This document shows positions 50,009 through 62,800 of a stretch of DNA of 64,000 nt, piece after piece. The notes under the pieces are model-generated. The model was not told the origin of the DNA. It did no database searches and worked only from the letters and a program-made list of their open reading frames with translations. Made by a program: the position numbers and the translations under genes. Each line of letters begins with the position of its first letter. Position 1 is the stretch's first letter. This DNA comes from Eleginops maclovinus (Eukaryota; Chordata; Actinopteri; Perciformes; Eleginopidae): contig NC_086351.1 of the NCBI RefSeq assembly GCF_036324505.1, positions 4,892,001 to 4,956,000 on the forward strand, read 5' to 3'.

Positions 50009-52014
50009 AAGTCCAGAGACAGATTTTGACTAGATATTCTGGCACGATTTGGAGTTTTTGTCTCGTGTCTCAAAGGCAACAAGTCCTCACACAGACACAA
50101 AGGTGCCCTCACACACACAAGCCCTAATGGACCTCACGAGAAGCATGTGAATAAACTCGGCCGGCCTTTGAGATAACCAAACCTTGATCTTCAGAAAGTT
50201 TAGAAAGCAGACAGACAGATGGGCTGTATATAGATGATCAGCTGTAGCATTTTACACTGGGTTTCAAAAAGCTAAAAGATACACTGTAAGCATTCAAAGT
50301 TTATCTGACTGATAATGGAAGTTAAAGGATACTTGCTGCACTGTACTGAGAAATGAAACTGACAAATGCTTTCAACAACTGGAAATTTAAAAATCATATG
50401 AGGGTTTTTTATGAGGGTCTTGATTTTATTGAAACTTGATTGAAATGAAGCGCAGTCACGGGATGGATCCTCTTTACATTACAATCAAGATATTGAAATG
50501 AACTTCATTTTTACACATACACTCTTCAAATGTCAGGGGGGGCCCCGCCAGTTTTGTTGCATTGCTATTCATGAGATTCCTATGTCCTGGTGCTGCAGCA
50601 GAGCGCTGGGTATTGACCTCAGCTGGAGCTACCAGATGGGAGAAAGAGGGGCCGCGAAAAAACTGTGTAATGGAAAATGAAAAAGAAATGAAATAATGAG
50701 AAGAGAAAATGAGACTGAGAGAAACCAGGAGAACAATTTCTCTATCAGGACCCAGAGAGGCACGACCCCTCTGATTTGCCGCTTGCCCGTATTCTGCAAG
50801 GCCCCCAGGCTAGTGCATAATGTTACCCTAATGTTGTACCAAACCTCTGCCACAGCACGACTCGCTGCTCAAATTAAATGCCCTCACGGAAGATGAGTCC
50901 CCGTGGTGCGCCTGGATTTCCTTAGAGGAGCAGTCACGATTAGTACAACTGTTGTCAGCGGTCAAATGCGACGCCTGGTCACAGCTTCTCCCTCACCCTG
51001 GAGTCATGAATCCAACAGGTCCCGAATGGCCCCTAATCATGGCTCACAAACCAGCTCAATTACAAAATACTGAATCCAGTGTCATTATGCAAAATGTGAA
51101 AATAATGTTTCTTTTGTGAAATGTGCAGAAATGTGCAAAATGGGAATTGGGACCACTTTGGAAAAACAAAACCCATTTAGAGCTGGCAGAAGAAGTTTCT
51201 CAGGAACTGTTTTGACAGGAAACTTTAAAGGAGCTAAGCAGTTAATAAGATTTCAGCTAACACAACCTCACCTCTCTGTCACACTGTTTTCACATGCAAG
51301 AATGTACACAGGCAGTGTCGAGGATTTTCTCTCACACAAACTTTACCTATCTCTCCGCTCACACACACACATTATATATGCACAGGGAAGACAGTATAGC
51401 CCATTGACAACGGGGGGGGGGGGGGGTCTCTTCAGGGAAGTAAGATACAAAAATAAAAGCCCTTTGACAGACTGAAGGTTTCCTGAGTCCAAGGGCACAT
51501 TGTTTTTCATATAATTGTGTGCTTGCATAGACAATGAAAAACAGAAAATGCTGACAGAGACACGCAGCCAGTGAGGTGGAGAGAAAAATCAGGCTAATGA
51601 AAGAAGGATAATATAACAATGAGAATCAATATAAATGTGGATACATCAAGGTAGGAATGTGGGAAAGAAGATGGATAGGAGTAGTAGTAAGAAGAGAGGA
51701 GAAAATGCTGGAATTTGGCCGGAGGGAGGGGTGGGGAATGGATTGAGCGGTGGAGGTCACTGTAGACAAGTATAGCACACAGCAGCCTGAAATGAGTTCC
51801 CTAACCTCTGCAATGCTGCAGCAAAAACAAACCTACACACTCACATGTGTTCACATACAAACACAGCACACCTGGGTCGGGTGTCATGAATGAAATACCA
51901 GCCATAGCGAAGTCTGTAGCGCAGATATTGCACAATGTGGCGGCGAGCTGCTGAATGTGTGCAGCGCTACGGCTTCATCTAGTAACTGGCCTTAATTCAA
52001 TTAAGAAACATGTT
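50009..52014. other. Intergenic spacer
   Basis: No gene seen. Contains a 15-base G run at 51412-51426 and a short AC run just before 51370. Confidence 0.55.
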
Positions 52015-52079
52015 ACACACACACACACACACACACACAGAGACACACACAGACACACACAGACAGACACACACACACA
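52015..52079. repeat. Interrupted (CA)n microsatellite
   Basis: AC units interrupted several times by AGAC. Compound (CA)/(CAGA) structure. Confidence 0.95.
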
Positions 52080-53489
52080 AGGAGTCACTGTGGATTATTT
52101 AAATAGTGGAATATTGTTATGAGGAAAAAGGACAGGAGACACAATAAGTCTGCTCCATGGTCCTTAAACCACTTTATACAAATATCAATATCTGATATAG
52201 TGGACCCACTATAGTCGCTATAGCTCTGCATACACCGTTCATATATGCAACAACATTATTGAATATATCTGGGTGAACTTGCTTTGGGTGTAATCTCCAT
52301 ATAATATTGTATGATTAACTAAACAAGTGAAGCAGTAGTCCGATACTTCGCCTCTATAAAAGCGAACACTTTAACGTGAAATCTAATGAAAAGTTAAGTT
52401 CCTGTATTAGCAATATTGCAATACAGATTAAGAAATATTATCAGCAAATGTGGCTTAAAATATCAACTAAAATAAGTGGTATAGTTAAGCAGCAGAATCA
52501 GATTTCTGTGTCGTATTATTGGATTACTGTAATTGCTTTATATAAAGAATTTCATGTTGGAGCTCATTAAAATAAAGATGGCACTTAACCAACCGGCAGT
52601 GCAATCTTAACAATGCTTTTCATTTTACTAGATGATAGTATATATCTGCACACAAATTTACTCCAAATGCAGTGCAGTATGAATTTAAATGCCTCTGAGA
52701 TCTATTGGTTTAGAAGTGTGGAGTAGCATAAAGTACAGCACAAATATCCTGCCTGTTGGCTTTTTTGAAAGTCTGACCCTCTGACCTGCTTACAAAGCAT
52801 GTTTCCTAATACAGTCAAACAATCATTAAAACATTTCCAACATGCGTAGCACTTGTGTCAGCAACAGCTTCTTGCTTTACTTCAAAAGAAAGATGTCTTG
52901 AATGAATGCACAAATCCAAAATGCCCTTCTTAATCACATTTTACTGACGACACTGGCAAATCTACTCATTATTTTCCTGCTTTCCATGTATGACACATGA
53001 TTTGAATGCATTCCTTTGATTATATTTAAGAAAGTCTTCATGAGATTACATGTTTCATATGACTAAAGAGGTGCTGGTATTTGTAAATGGCTTAGGGCTT
53101 TTTTGGTTAAGGGAAAGCATGAGACATAGGAGAGAAGCTCAGGCGGTTTAGGCCTGATAACGAAGGATGGGGGAAGGGGGTATTACTGGAACTAAGGGAT
53201 AAATGGTAATAGGGGAAAGTAGATAGCAGGAAGAGGGGGAAACACCGGCATACAATAGGAATGTTGAATGAGAATGATCATTAGAGCGATGAGTGAGGGT
53301 CTTAGGCATTGTTTAGAGTGGAGGAGGGAGTAGTGGAGAAAGTGCCGGGGATTGGGTGGGTACAGAGGAAGGAACGAGGGCGAGAAGTCAGAAAAAGTTT
53401 TCCTGTGTAACTGAAGCTTCAATAAATGATCTAAAAGTATGCTAAACGAGCCAACACTGAAAGGCTTTGGCCATGCTATAGCCCTTTTC
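52080..53489. other. Intergenic spacer
   Basis: AT-rich, non-coding, no recognisable feature. Confidence 0.55.
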
Positions 53490-53960
53490 TCCAGCTTGCT
53501 AACATGCTTTCAAAGACACCATTAGCATGTTGATGTTTAACCGGTGTTAATGCTTACTGAAGGGTAAGGATTTTAGCAGATTTTCCCAACTGTCAGGAGG
53601 TTAAAGTTACTCAAATGTATCCTCAGGGGATCATGAATATGTGTACTATATTACACCAAACAATCCAATAGTTATCAAGAAACTTAACTACAAATCTACA
53701 GTCATGGTGGTCCTAAGGCGGGAGTCAGAGGTTCACTAAAGTTTTTAAGACACAACGACAAATTATAAAGTAGATTTTTTGTGAAAGTGTTGACATGAAA
53801 TCATGAGGGTCTTAAAGCTGTTGCTCCCTCTAGGGACCTTAAACATGCGTTGTAAAAATCACAGCAATCCAACAGGTGTTGAGATATACTGTATAACATG
53901 GACACACGCATATCTACGTCATGGTGGCGCAACAGGGAATATCAGGGGGGGGAGGGGGTG
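53490..53960 (+). repeat. Dispersed teleost repeat, longer remnant B
   Basis: GCTTGCTAACATGCTTTCAA, TTAGCATGTTGATGTTTAAC and TCCTCAGGGGATCATGAATA are followed by CCAATAGTTATCAAGA. Later blocks CAACAGGTGTTGAGATATAC and CATGGTGGCGCAACAGG are internal repeats of the same unit. From memory this order is that of a common fish interspersed repeat with tandem sub-units. Strongly diverged; edges approximate. Confidence 0.6.
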
Positions 53961-54504
53961 TTCTGCTGGTCCAAGCAACTAGCTGCACCTGAGAGGGGGG
54001 TGCGTCTTAAGGCAAAATAGGGCTACTCACCCCGGATAAGCTCTCTCACGGCGGGCAGCCTCAAAACCTCCTCCACATTCTTTGAGTTTTACAAAGTCAC
54101 AACACACACTTTCATTCATCACACCACTCTGAATCATTTCATATAGCCAATTAAATCATAACTGTCTTAATGATTCAATATTTTAATTTGGGTTTTGAAG
54201 CTTTTGTGTGTTACCTCACTCATATTACAATTGTCCCTGATCTTACGCATCCCTAAGGACAATTATTCGTTAGTTTTTCATAAGAGGTTTGTTTTTCTCT
54301 TCATTTCTGATGTGTTGTGGGCAGAAAATGCATTTTGTGCGCATTTTCAGTTAATTACTTCCCTTTGTAAGCACTAGTGTTAAAGGGAGTTGCTCACATT
54401 CATTTCACACACACATTTTAAGAGGTGTTTTGTCCACACCATAGGCATAGATAATTCAATAAGCTTGAGTCTGGTGTGATTCAGATGGCTCATTCGTCCA
54501 CCAG
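53961..54504. other. Intergenic spacer
   Basis: Non-coding sequence between two remnants of the same repeat family. It may be a more decayed part of the same insertion. Confidence 0.4.
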
Positions 54505-54605
54505 GGACCATGAGGGTCTACGCAAAAATTTCATGGCAATTATTTTGAACAGTTGTCAATGTTTTTCAGCCGAATGACTGGCATTTCCATCCCTAGAGCT
54601 GTGAC
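54505..54605 (+). repeat. Dispersed teleost repeat, remnant C (3' end)
   Basis: GGGACCATGAGGGTCTACGC, AAATTTCATGGCAATTATTT and the terminal block GGCATTTCCATCCCTAGAGC match, from memory, the 3' end of the family seen at 53490-53960. Confidence 0.65.
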
Positions 54606-55373
54606 AGGCAATGCAATGTGTCTGAGTCAATCATGAGCAGAGTATTCTTCATATCTGGCGGCGCAAAAGAATGGAATGACATATCAGCGCTACAACTTAC
54701 AATGTTGATGCAATAACTGGCATTTTCTTATGTTTAAATTAGAAATGTGATTATTTTTGGAGATTCAGAGTTACAGATGATTTTAAATGTAATGGTAATC
54801 CCCACTTTTTATTTTAGAGTTCTACAGTAATCAATTTCCTTCACCTTGTCACTGCCTTGAGCCGAGAGTGAACAGTGATCCAGTTAAGTGTTTACAGTAA
54901 ATCCAACATGACAACTGTCGAAAGGCCACAGTGCAAGGTTTTCCTTGTCCAATCATTGTAAATGGAGCATGCTGGAGAGGATCACAACTAGCTAAAATCT
55001 TGAAAACTTTTCTACAGTGTTAGACGGGAGAGAGACTTGTCAGAGGCGGCTGATGATCTGTGGTTTCTTCTGGTGAGTGTGCTGAGGCTGCTCTTGGCTT
55101 GGTCAGCTTTAGACTCCCTCCCTCAGACAGACTGTTAGAGAGATGGAGAAATGATGAAGCGAAGAGCTACAAACACACACTTCCTGCTATCTCTGTCTGT
55201 CACTGTCATCTATCTCCAAAGCCATACGGTGTCACACTGCTGTCTGGCTGTCTCCCTTTGCCACTCTTTTGTTCTGTGCTGAAAAAAGGCGCAGGGCCGC
55301 GGCATCAAAGTATGAATGACTTGAAAGCTCTGATCTCAATGTGCATACACACACATCATGGAAGTAATACAGC

Positions 55374-55375
<2 letters not shown>
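54606..55375. other. Intergenic spacer
   Basis: Non-coding; no feature recognised. Confidence 0.55.

Positions 55376-55420
<45 letters not shown>
55376..55420. repeat. (CA)n microsatellite
   Basis: About 22 CA units. Further short AC runs at 55555-55571 and 55605-55619. Confidence 0.97.
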
Positions 55421-55423
<3 letters not shown>

Positions 55424-56134
55424 GACACACTGTGCAATTCAGTCTGTTTGGCTGGCTTTGTAGACAGCATCTGTTCTGCACCCTGTCATCCTCCCTTTGC
55501 ACCCCACCCTCTGTGACAGGTGTAGGGGATTCAGATCCACGCGCTATGGTGGAGACACACACACACACACAAAGCTCATAGACACATGGTTAGTGTTTCG
55601 CCTAGACACACACACACACCTGCTATGTGGGGCAGTGCTTCAGTGCCCTGTGGTGCCAGGCAGGCGGAGAGGCACGTTGCGTGTTTACACCACCTGCTCT
55701 CGGGCCAAACACTGGATGAGGGATTAGCGCTGACAGAACATGAAGAACAGCAACACACATACAGTGGACAGATGTATATAAAAGCCTCTAAACTATCCAG
55801 GAAGTCAACAAGGTCAAACGTATTCTTTCTTCCACACACACCAAAACAAACACATCCATCAATCAGCTTTTACACACCCACTGGGACGGATGAGTGTGTT
55901 AACCCAGCTTCTTGTAGATGAGGAGCTTTCTCGCTTACAGACTTTTAATGCAGAGGCGCAGCTCTCTACTTACACAGCGATGACCTTTGGGCCTCAGACT
56001 AATTTCTATAAACACACTTTTGCAGACCAGGGCTGACCCTCGCCACATAGCATCAACACACCACCGGATGAGACCTCCACATCCCATATGCCGTGTTGCT
56101 TTAACCACTGGCGTGTACAGAGAGGTTTAATTAA
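55421..56134. other. Intergenic spacer
   Basis: Non-coding sequence with short AC runs; no gene recognised. Confidence 0.55.
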
Positions 56135-56655
56135 GGCAAGAGGTAGAAGAAGAACTCAGATTTTGTACTTAAGGAGTGTAGTGTGGTCCTGTAATCAAAA
56201 TATACTTAAAGGGTCAAAAGTAAAAGTACTCATTCTGCAGATTGGCTCATTTCAGAATAATATATGTTTTTATTATAATTATTGATCATTGAAGTGTTAT
56301 CAAAGCTGGTAAAGGTGACGCTAGTTTGAATAACGTTGTATACTGCAGGGGAGCTTGTGAATTTACTCCAGGTGTAACTAAAGTATTTTTAAAGTATTGA
56401 TTATATTTTACAGCATAGATCGAAATCTGCAAAGGAATAAAGGTATTAAATAAATGCAGTGGAGTAAAAGTACACAAACATGTTATATGAAATAAAGTGT
56501 GCATTAGAGAAGTTAAAAAATAAAGTCAGAATTTTGAGAAGTAAGATTTAAGAAAATAAAAAGAAATTGAATCTTTTTTTAAAATTACTCAAGTAAAAAC
56601 ATGGTGCTTCAGTACATTACTTTAAATTTGCTTGGTTTAGTTACACCGCTGATTA
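56135..56655. repeat. Dispersed teleost repeat, AAGTAC-rich, copy 3
   Basis: Begins AGGTAGAAGAAGAACTCAGA and contains GTCAAAAGTAAAAGTACTCA, GCAGTGGAGTAAAAGTACAC and ATTACTCAAGTAAAAACATG. Same family as 420-945 and 15745-15932, and the longest copy. Edges approximate. Confidence 0.6.
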
Positions 56656-57225
56656 AGGCTCAGTTGTTACTGCAGAAAAAGGACATGACTTGAAATCCGA
56701 GCAAACCGTTATCAGGAAAACAAATGAATCTACTTGTAACTGAATTGGTGGTGGGGGATGAAGTCTACAACTGAATAGTAATAAAGGATCATGCTTTTGA
56801 TGAAACAAAGTAATGTGGTTTACGAGAAAAGCATTGTGCTGTGCAACAGGAAGGCTTGATGTTATCTCCACTAAGCCAGAAGCGCACACTGCGGGATCTG
56901 TGCCAGCTTTGCCAACAGAAAAAAAAAAACTCTGCTAACTAAATGTGGCAGAAACTGGGAATGCTGGGAAACTTTCTGAGGTATGTCTTGTCTTCTGGGG
57001 ATAACACGCCTGAGGGCATGAAGCTGTGGGTTGACAATGTATGCGTGTGTGTGTGGCTGCTCTCCTGATAGTGGTTCTATTTAAGGGAGACTTGTGCAGC
57101 AGAGACAGTGCTTGGTTATCTGCTGTTTCCAGCCCCGAGGAGGTGAGAGGAAGGACTGCATCCATTCTCAGTTTGATCAAGCTGAGCTGCCAATGAATTG
57201 GGTGAATGGTTACGTGCAACCACCT

Positions 57226-57226
<1 letters not shown>
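56656..57226. other. Intergenic spacer
   Basis: Non-coding; no feature recognised. Confidence 0.55.
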
Positions 57227-57262
<36 letters not shown>

Positions 57263-57424
57263 ACTTGGATGTGCATTTGTTGAGGTGGTAATTGTTCCAC
57301 AGCAGTAATTGCTATAGTGAAGCCTGCTGATAATTACGCGGCAGACAATGACAAATTGCTGCTCAAACAAGTTGACGGACGGGAGCTGAAATGACATTAC
57401 CACAAAATATGGATGCACGCACAA

Positions 57425-57457
<33 letters not shown>
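57227..57457. repeat. Two (CA)n microsatellites 165 bp apart
   Basis: CA runs at 57227-57261 and 57426-57457 with unique sequence between them. Confidence 0.9.
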
Positions 57458-57458
<1 letters not shown>

Positions 57459-57975
57459 CCCAACAGAAGCCAGTCAAACATGGCAGACCTCCTCTGGTGG
57501 ATTCCTCACATTTCTGTCTTACCACTCAAGGACATGTTTATCCTTCTCTCTTCCAAATTACAGGGTAGACAAAAAAAAAAGAGGGATCTTCAAGGGGAGA
57601 AAGGGGGAGGGAGAGAGGGATGGGCCAGGGGAGGGTGAAACGATGGGTTCAGGTGTTCAGGAACAGCTGGTAGTCAAATGTATGAGGAAAAAAAAAAGAG
57701 CGGGGCTGACAGGACAGATGAGTGAGAGGGGGTGTATAAAAAGACTAGATTAATATTTCCTGAGAGACGTGAGGAATAATTGATGGAGACTTTATGCTGA
57801 TTGACATTATGAAAGAGACAGACGTGCACTCAGATAGATGGAGTTCACCACACTGCATTATATGGGCTGTGTGTACTCAACACACACACTGGATGACAGA
57901 CTGACAAACACAGCAGGCTCATTGTCCAGGGATCTGCAACACACGATATCTAGCAAACACAGGACATAGTGTAAG

Positions 57976-58011
<36 letters not shown>

Positions 58012-59813
58012 GATCTCAGCAGGCTATGTACAACAGCTCAGCTATATCGGAAAACAATGCCTTCTGGTTATTGTTCTTCAAAATCTGGACATGAATTGAG
58101 TCAACATTATAAAAACAATCCGTATTATCTCTAAGGGGACAGTTCTACAGTGAGCACTGCGCTGTTCCCCCACTCCCCCCTCTTCTCATCTGGTTGTGCT
58201 GCCTCAAGGCGAGCTGAGCAACAGGAACAAACCCAGTACAGCTCCACTGAACCAAATTGAAAAGGAAGAAAAACAGATTGGATTTTTTTTTTTACAATCC
58301 CTACATTTTACAGTGCTGTGGCAAAGCTCCTGCTGTAACCGTAAACACACAGAGTGTTGTATAAAACAAGCTAGAGCTGAACCGTTTAAAAAGGTCTAAT
58401 GGCACAAAAGCAGGTACTGTATGACACTCAAATGCAACTCTTTAAACTGTCAGGCTTTTAAAAATATGGCATGCAATTATAATTAATAGCTTCTCTCTCC
58501 ACTTCAAGCTAGATGGTGCCATTATACAAGCGCTACTGCTTTTAGTACAGGAGTAGCCACCTCAGAGGCAATAATCCCATGTATAGCCGTGACATTCTAT
58601 AGGCTTTGGCACCCTCTGCAGGATTTCAGGAGCACCGCCAAATTAAAATCAGTGGAGTGTTCTCAGCGAGTGAACTTTGTGTTACAGTACACAAATGCAT
58701 CTCTTCGAAAAAAGCACTAATGCATCAAGTCATGCCCAGGGACACACTATTTGAAAGTGACGTCATCTAAAACCCATTTGTTGATTTCAACTACAATCCT
58801 AATTTATATTTGACCTTCTTTAATGAGAAATTAGACACAACTGAGGTAGTTAAACTGAAACGCTGACTTTAAATGTATTATGTGAACAGATTTAGCATAA
58901 CTGTATTAGAAAGCAATACAAGTTCCAACAAAAAAAGGATTGGGTTCAACTTCACATCATTGCCTTCAACTAACCTAATTCAGTTGTGTAAAAAAAAAAT
59001 TGACAATACGTTTAATTAATCCGTCTTTTCAGAGTAGTAGCAAAGGCCTGCTTTAAATGAGTAACCATTACCCACATATACTAGCTGGAATTTTACAAAC
59101 TATCCAAATATGGCAGTTATCTTGGCAGTGATTGTGTGATAGTATGTGTGCAGGATTTGTTCAATGCCATTAATATTGCAAAATGAGTTTGAGAAACTGA
59201 TGGCCCTTCCAGTCTCTAGGTGGCACTGTGGCCCCGAATGAAAATGTTAAACCATGACATCATCCCTAACATGCTTCAACAAAAATGGTCAACTTTGTGG
59301 TTTATGGAAATGTAATCACCTGCTGTTAACTGAACAATTTCCTTCAGTCATCAGAGGAATCTGTACTACAGCTGATACATGAACACAATGGCAGGAGGGA
59401 AAATGATTAATATACAACAAAGATTGCATAGAAGAGAGCGCATCGACAGAATATGCTGGATTACTAATGAGCAGCACCTGGGAAGCCTTTTCAAACCGCC
59501 TAATGAAACGGCACCCTGTGGTTGGTGTTAATGGTCAGAGAATATGAAACGACCAATGGCCATTTGAAAACCAAATTATATTTAAATCCAGGTAACCGAA
59601 TAAAATACACTGATGATATTATGCAGGGGATTCATTTCTTCAAACCACCTCCATAGAAGTTTGCAGAACATATCTGATCAGTTCAACATTAATGTACTTG
59701 TAATCGTTCTCTACCTAAGCAATTACAAGCCCCCCCCCCCTTTAATGTTTAATCTGCATTGTTCAGACAAGGTTAAATAACGAGCACACTGTTTTGACTT
59801 TTTCCAAAAAAGA
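57458..59813. other. Intergenic region downstream of rps19
   Basis: No gene recognised. Compound (CT)n(CA)n near 57976-58010 and a C run at 59731-59740. Includes the expected rps19 cleavage site and transcription termination zone just left of 59814. Confidence 0.55.
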
Positions 59814-59819
59814 TTTATT
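59814..59819 (-). terminator. rps19: rps19 polyadenylation signal AATAAA
   Basis: AATAAA on the minus strand at 59819-59814 includes the rps19 stop codon. A GT-containing stretch (CAGTGTGCTCG) about 20 bases further along would serve as the downstream element. The predicted 3' untranslated region is therefore only about 10-30 nt. Confidence 0.85.
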
Positions 59820-59847
59820 GAACAATTTTCTTGTTTGCAGCTGCGAC
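59815..59847 (-). CDS. rps19: rps19 terminal exon
   Basis: It encodes [10 protein letters not shown] and the stop TAA (59817-59815). The acceptor is TTTCCCCACAG. Only 11 codons; the stop overlaps the polyadenylation hexamer. Confidence 0.93.
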   Translation of the reverse strand, partial: VAAANKKIVQ

Positions 59848-62800
59848 CTGTGGGGAAACACAAAAACATCATGAGGTAAATTCATAAAGTGAGTCCAAAG
59901 CAGACGAGGTGTTGCAGTTCCTTTTGGAATCTTGTGTTTCCCGCAAATTCAAATCAAATGACTTGCTGTGGACAAAATTGCTTGTTAATGGTTTCATCAT
60001 GCTGCAATTTATGGCACAAATGAGCCAAAATATTGAAAGGCATTCATATCAGTTGCGATCAAATGAAACTTCCCATGTGCTTAATATTCCATTCGTTTAA
60101 CTTGTAAATTTCTATTCCTAAGACGCTGCACAACAGTGTTTGAATAGGAAATGCCAACTTATGGAAGTAAGATGCTATCAAAATGCAATTTCATGGGGAC
60201 TTGAGTAAACACAGTTTGGAGGAGAAATAGTTTTGTGTTTCGGTTGCTGCCAAAAACACCATGAATAGTCTAATGAGTACTAGCAGAAACCGCGCCTGCA
60301 AGGGAAAAGCAATCTTAAAAAAGGCCTTAAGAAATTACAACACGAGAGGATATACGAGGAGGTAGCAGACGCACACCAACGGGCTTTGTGTCAGTTTGCT
60401 GCAGCAGGTATGGGGGGGCCGGGCCCAGGTCTGCTCATCTGCATACTGCTCATTAGCATGGGTAAACAAGGAGAAAACTGGTGCCATACGGCAGAGTTGC
60501 CAAGCATGAAATTTCCGCCACATGTTTACCCCCTTTACCCTTGGATTATCACAACACTGCTGCCTCTCTCCATTTCTGACAAGCCCCAACTGTGATTTGT
60601 TTTTTAAGTCGAGCAAAACATGCCAGTAGTGTACCATACAAGACACATAACTCACTTTGCTGGCAGAGGAAAATGTGCCTTAGGACACGTGTTGGAAGAG
60701 AGACTTGCATGCTGAAGTGACACTGGGACCGTGTCCTCCCGCAACACACAAGGTGTCACATCAAGGCAAAGGGATGGCATTTCTGTGATCACTCGCGCTT
60801 AAGGCACCACCCCGAGTGCCTCTGAACGGCACATAAATGCCAGAACGTGTCACACAAAAAAAAAAAAAACCTTTGCCGTGCCAGCATGATGTGGCACTGA
60901 TATGCACTCATCTGTGAGCCTGACACCGGAGCATTTCAACTGTTGCAGGAGGTAAGGACAGTCTCCTTGGCACCATGGTTACCACTAAAAGCAGTGGGAA
61001 GTAAACACCTTTCTTATTTCCATTAGTAAGACTGTAGGAAACAAGTAGAGGCTCAAGTTAAAAGGGCCTGAAGGGATTCAACTCTCAGCCACCTAGATGG
61101 TTTATGACTGCCAGAGGAAAAGTCTTCACTGCTACAACACAGAGCTCTGCTGCTATAAACTGCCCTTTCTGCAACAATGAGAAACCTTTTGGACACAATC
61201 TGAATACAAAAGCCTTTACAGACACATGGTATTCCTGACCGTGCTGTATAATCCTTAGTGTGGCTGAACTCATTCGACTGATGATTTTGTACAGTGGGGG
61301 GGAAATAGCGCATCTGTTTCTTTTAATAATCACAATTAATTAAGTACAAGACAATTAAAAGTCATGAAAGGATTTGAAGCGTACAACATCAACGCAGACA
61401 TTGCTCATAGTATTCATAGAGAAATGGATTTGACCCTTTCAGATACCACAACACACTCTGACACCATCCTTGTGCAATAAATAAATGGCTTTTACAACCA
61501 GTTGCTGCAGCACTACCATTGGTGGTTGGCCAGGCTGTGCCCTGTGTGTACCATATGCATTGAGAGCCCCATGTTATATATGAAAGATATGGTACTGTAA
61601 ATGAGCAAAGGCTTAACACAACCATATGGTTTTTGGTACACTGGCATTCATTACTAATTTCTTATAAGATAATTTCATAAAACTTTAAGATTTGGAAACG
61701 ATCATCGCATTTTTTGCTTAGACGTTCTAAAACACAAGTACTCAAATGATCGAGAGTGGTTTGTTTCTCACCTGACCGGCGATTCTATCCAGGTCTCTGG
61801 TTCCCTGGGCGGTGAGCCTGCGACCACTGAGAGAAACAGAACAGCAAAATTTAACACAAGAAAATGATGGATCTGAGACTACAACCACTCACTCGGTAAA
61901 AATTCAATGCATAAAAATGCAAAGTCCTTGAGAACTACTTCTTTACGCCACATTGACATCAGTATTACAGTCAGGGAAAGCCATGTATCAATATTCCATT
62001 TGTACAAAAATCCCTCCATCAACCATGAAACAAAGGCAATTTGAATAGCCTTTCATTTCCCTGCCCACTTGAACTGAATAATAACTAAGCAAATCATTAG
62101 TCCTCAGTGGTGGGATTACGGTTTTATTGCACTTGCAGAGGAAAGTCAGGCTTATACATTAAGAGATTTCACAGTTATCCAGCATCACATTGATGGGTCT
62201 GTTTTAAAGCAAAGAAAAATGATTGCAAGAATGACCGGCCACATGTGCACAGCGGTGTGTAGACTCCTTCATGATCACATTAGCACCGAACATTATTTAA
62301 TAACAAGTCTTTAAATTCGTGTTGAATTATTTTCAGTTTGAAAAAGGATAATCGAGGCACTCACCCGTTGGGATCCTTCTCAACCATCTTGAGGAGCTCG
62401 AGGGCCTGCAGCACCTTACGAGCCACGTTCTTGGATCCTACGCTGTAGTGAGCAGGGCACACACCGTTCCTCTGGCGACTTCCATAGATCTTGGTCATAG
62501 AGCCAACACCAGCACCTCCACGGAGGTACAAATGGCGAACTGTGGATGCTGTTGGGAGCCGAGGAGATGAGGGTGTTAAGACGCAACATCAGAAACAATA
62601 GAGTTCTTTGAAGGTTTGCTCCTACCATGCTAAAACATATTGATCAGTAGGCTTATTGAATCAGTACGAAAGACAAAAAAACATACTTAGTGCAGTTTCA
62701 TATTTCATGAGCTATGCAAAGCAGTCAGAACTTAACATTCAAGAACATCTACATCATAAAAATGCATTGTTAGTTCATCTTTTAACATTTAAAGGAATGG

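Noticed and set aside
59990..60005. Box C-like ATGATGA in the last rps19 intron on the sense strand.
   Set aside because: No CTGA box D at 50-100 nt downstream and no terminal stem, so no snoRNA call.
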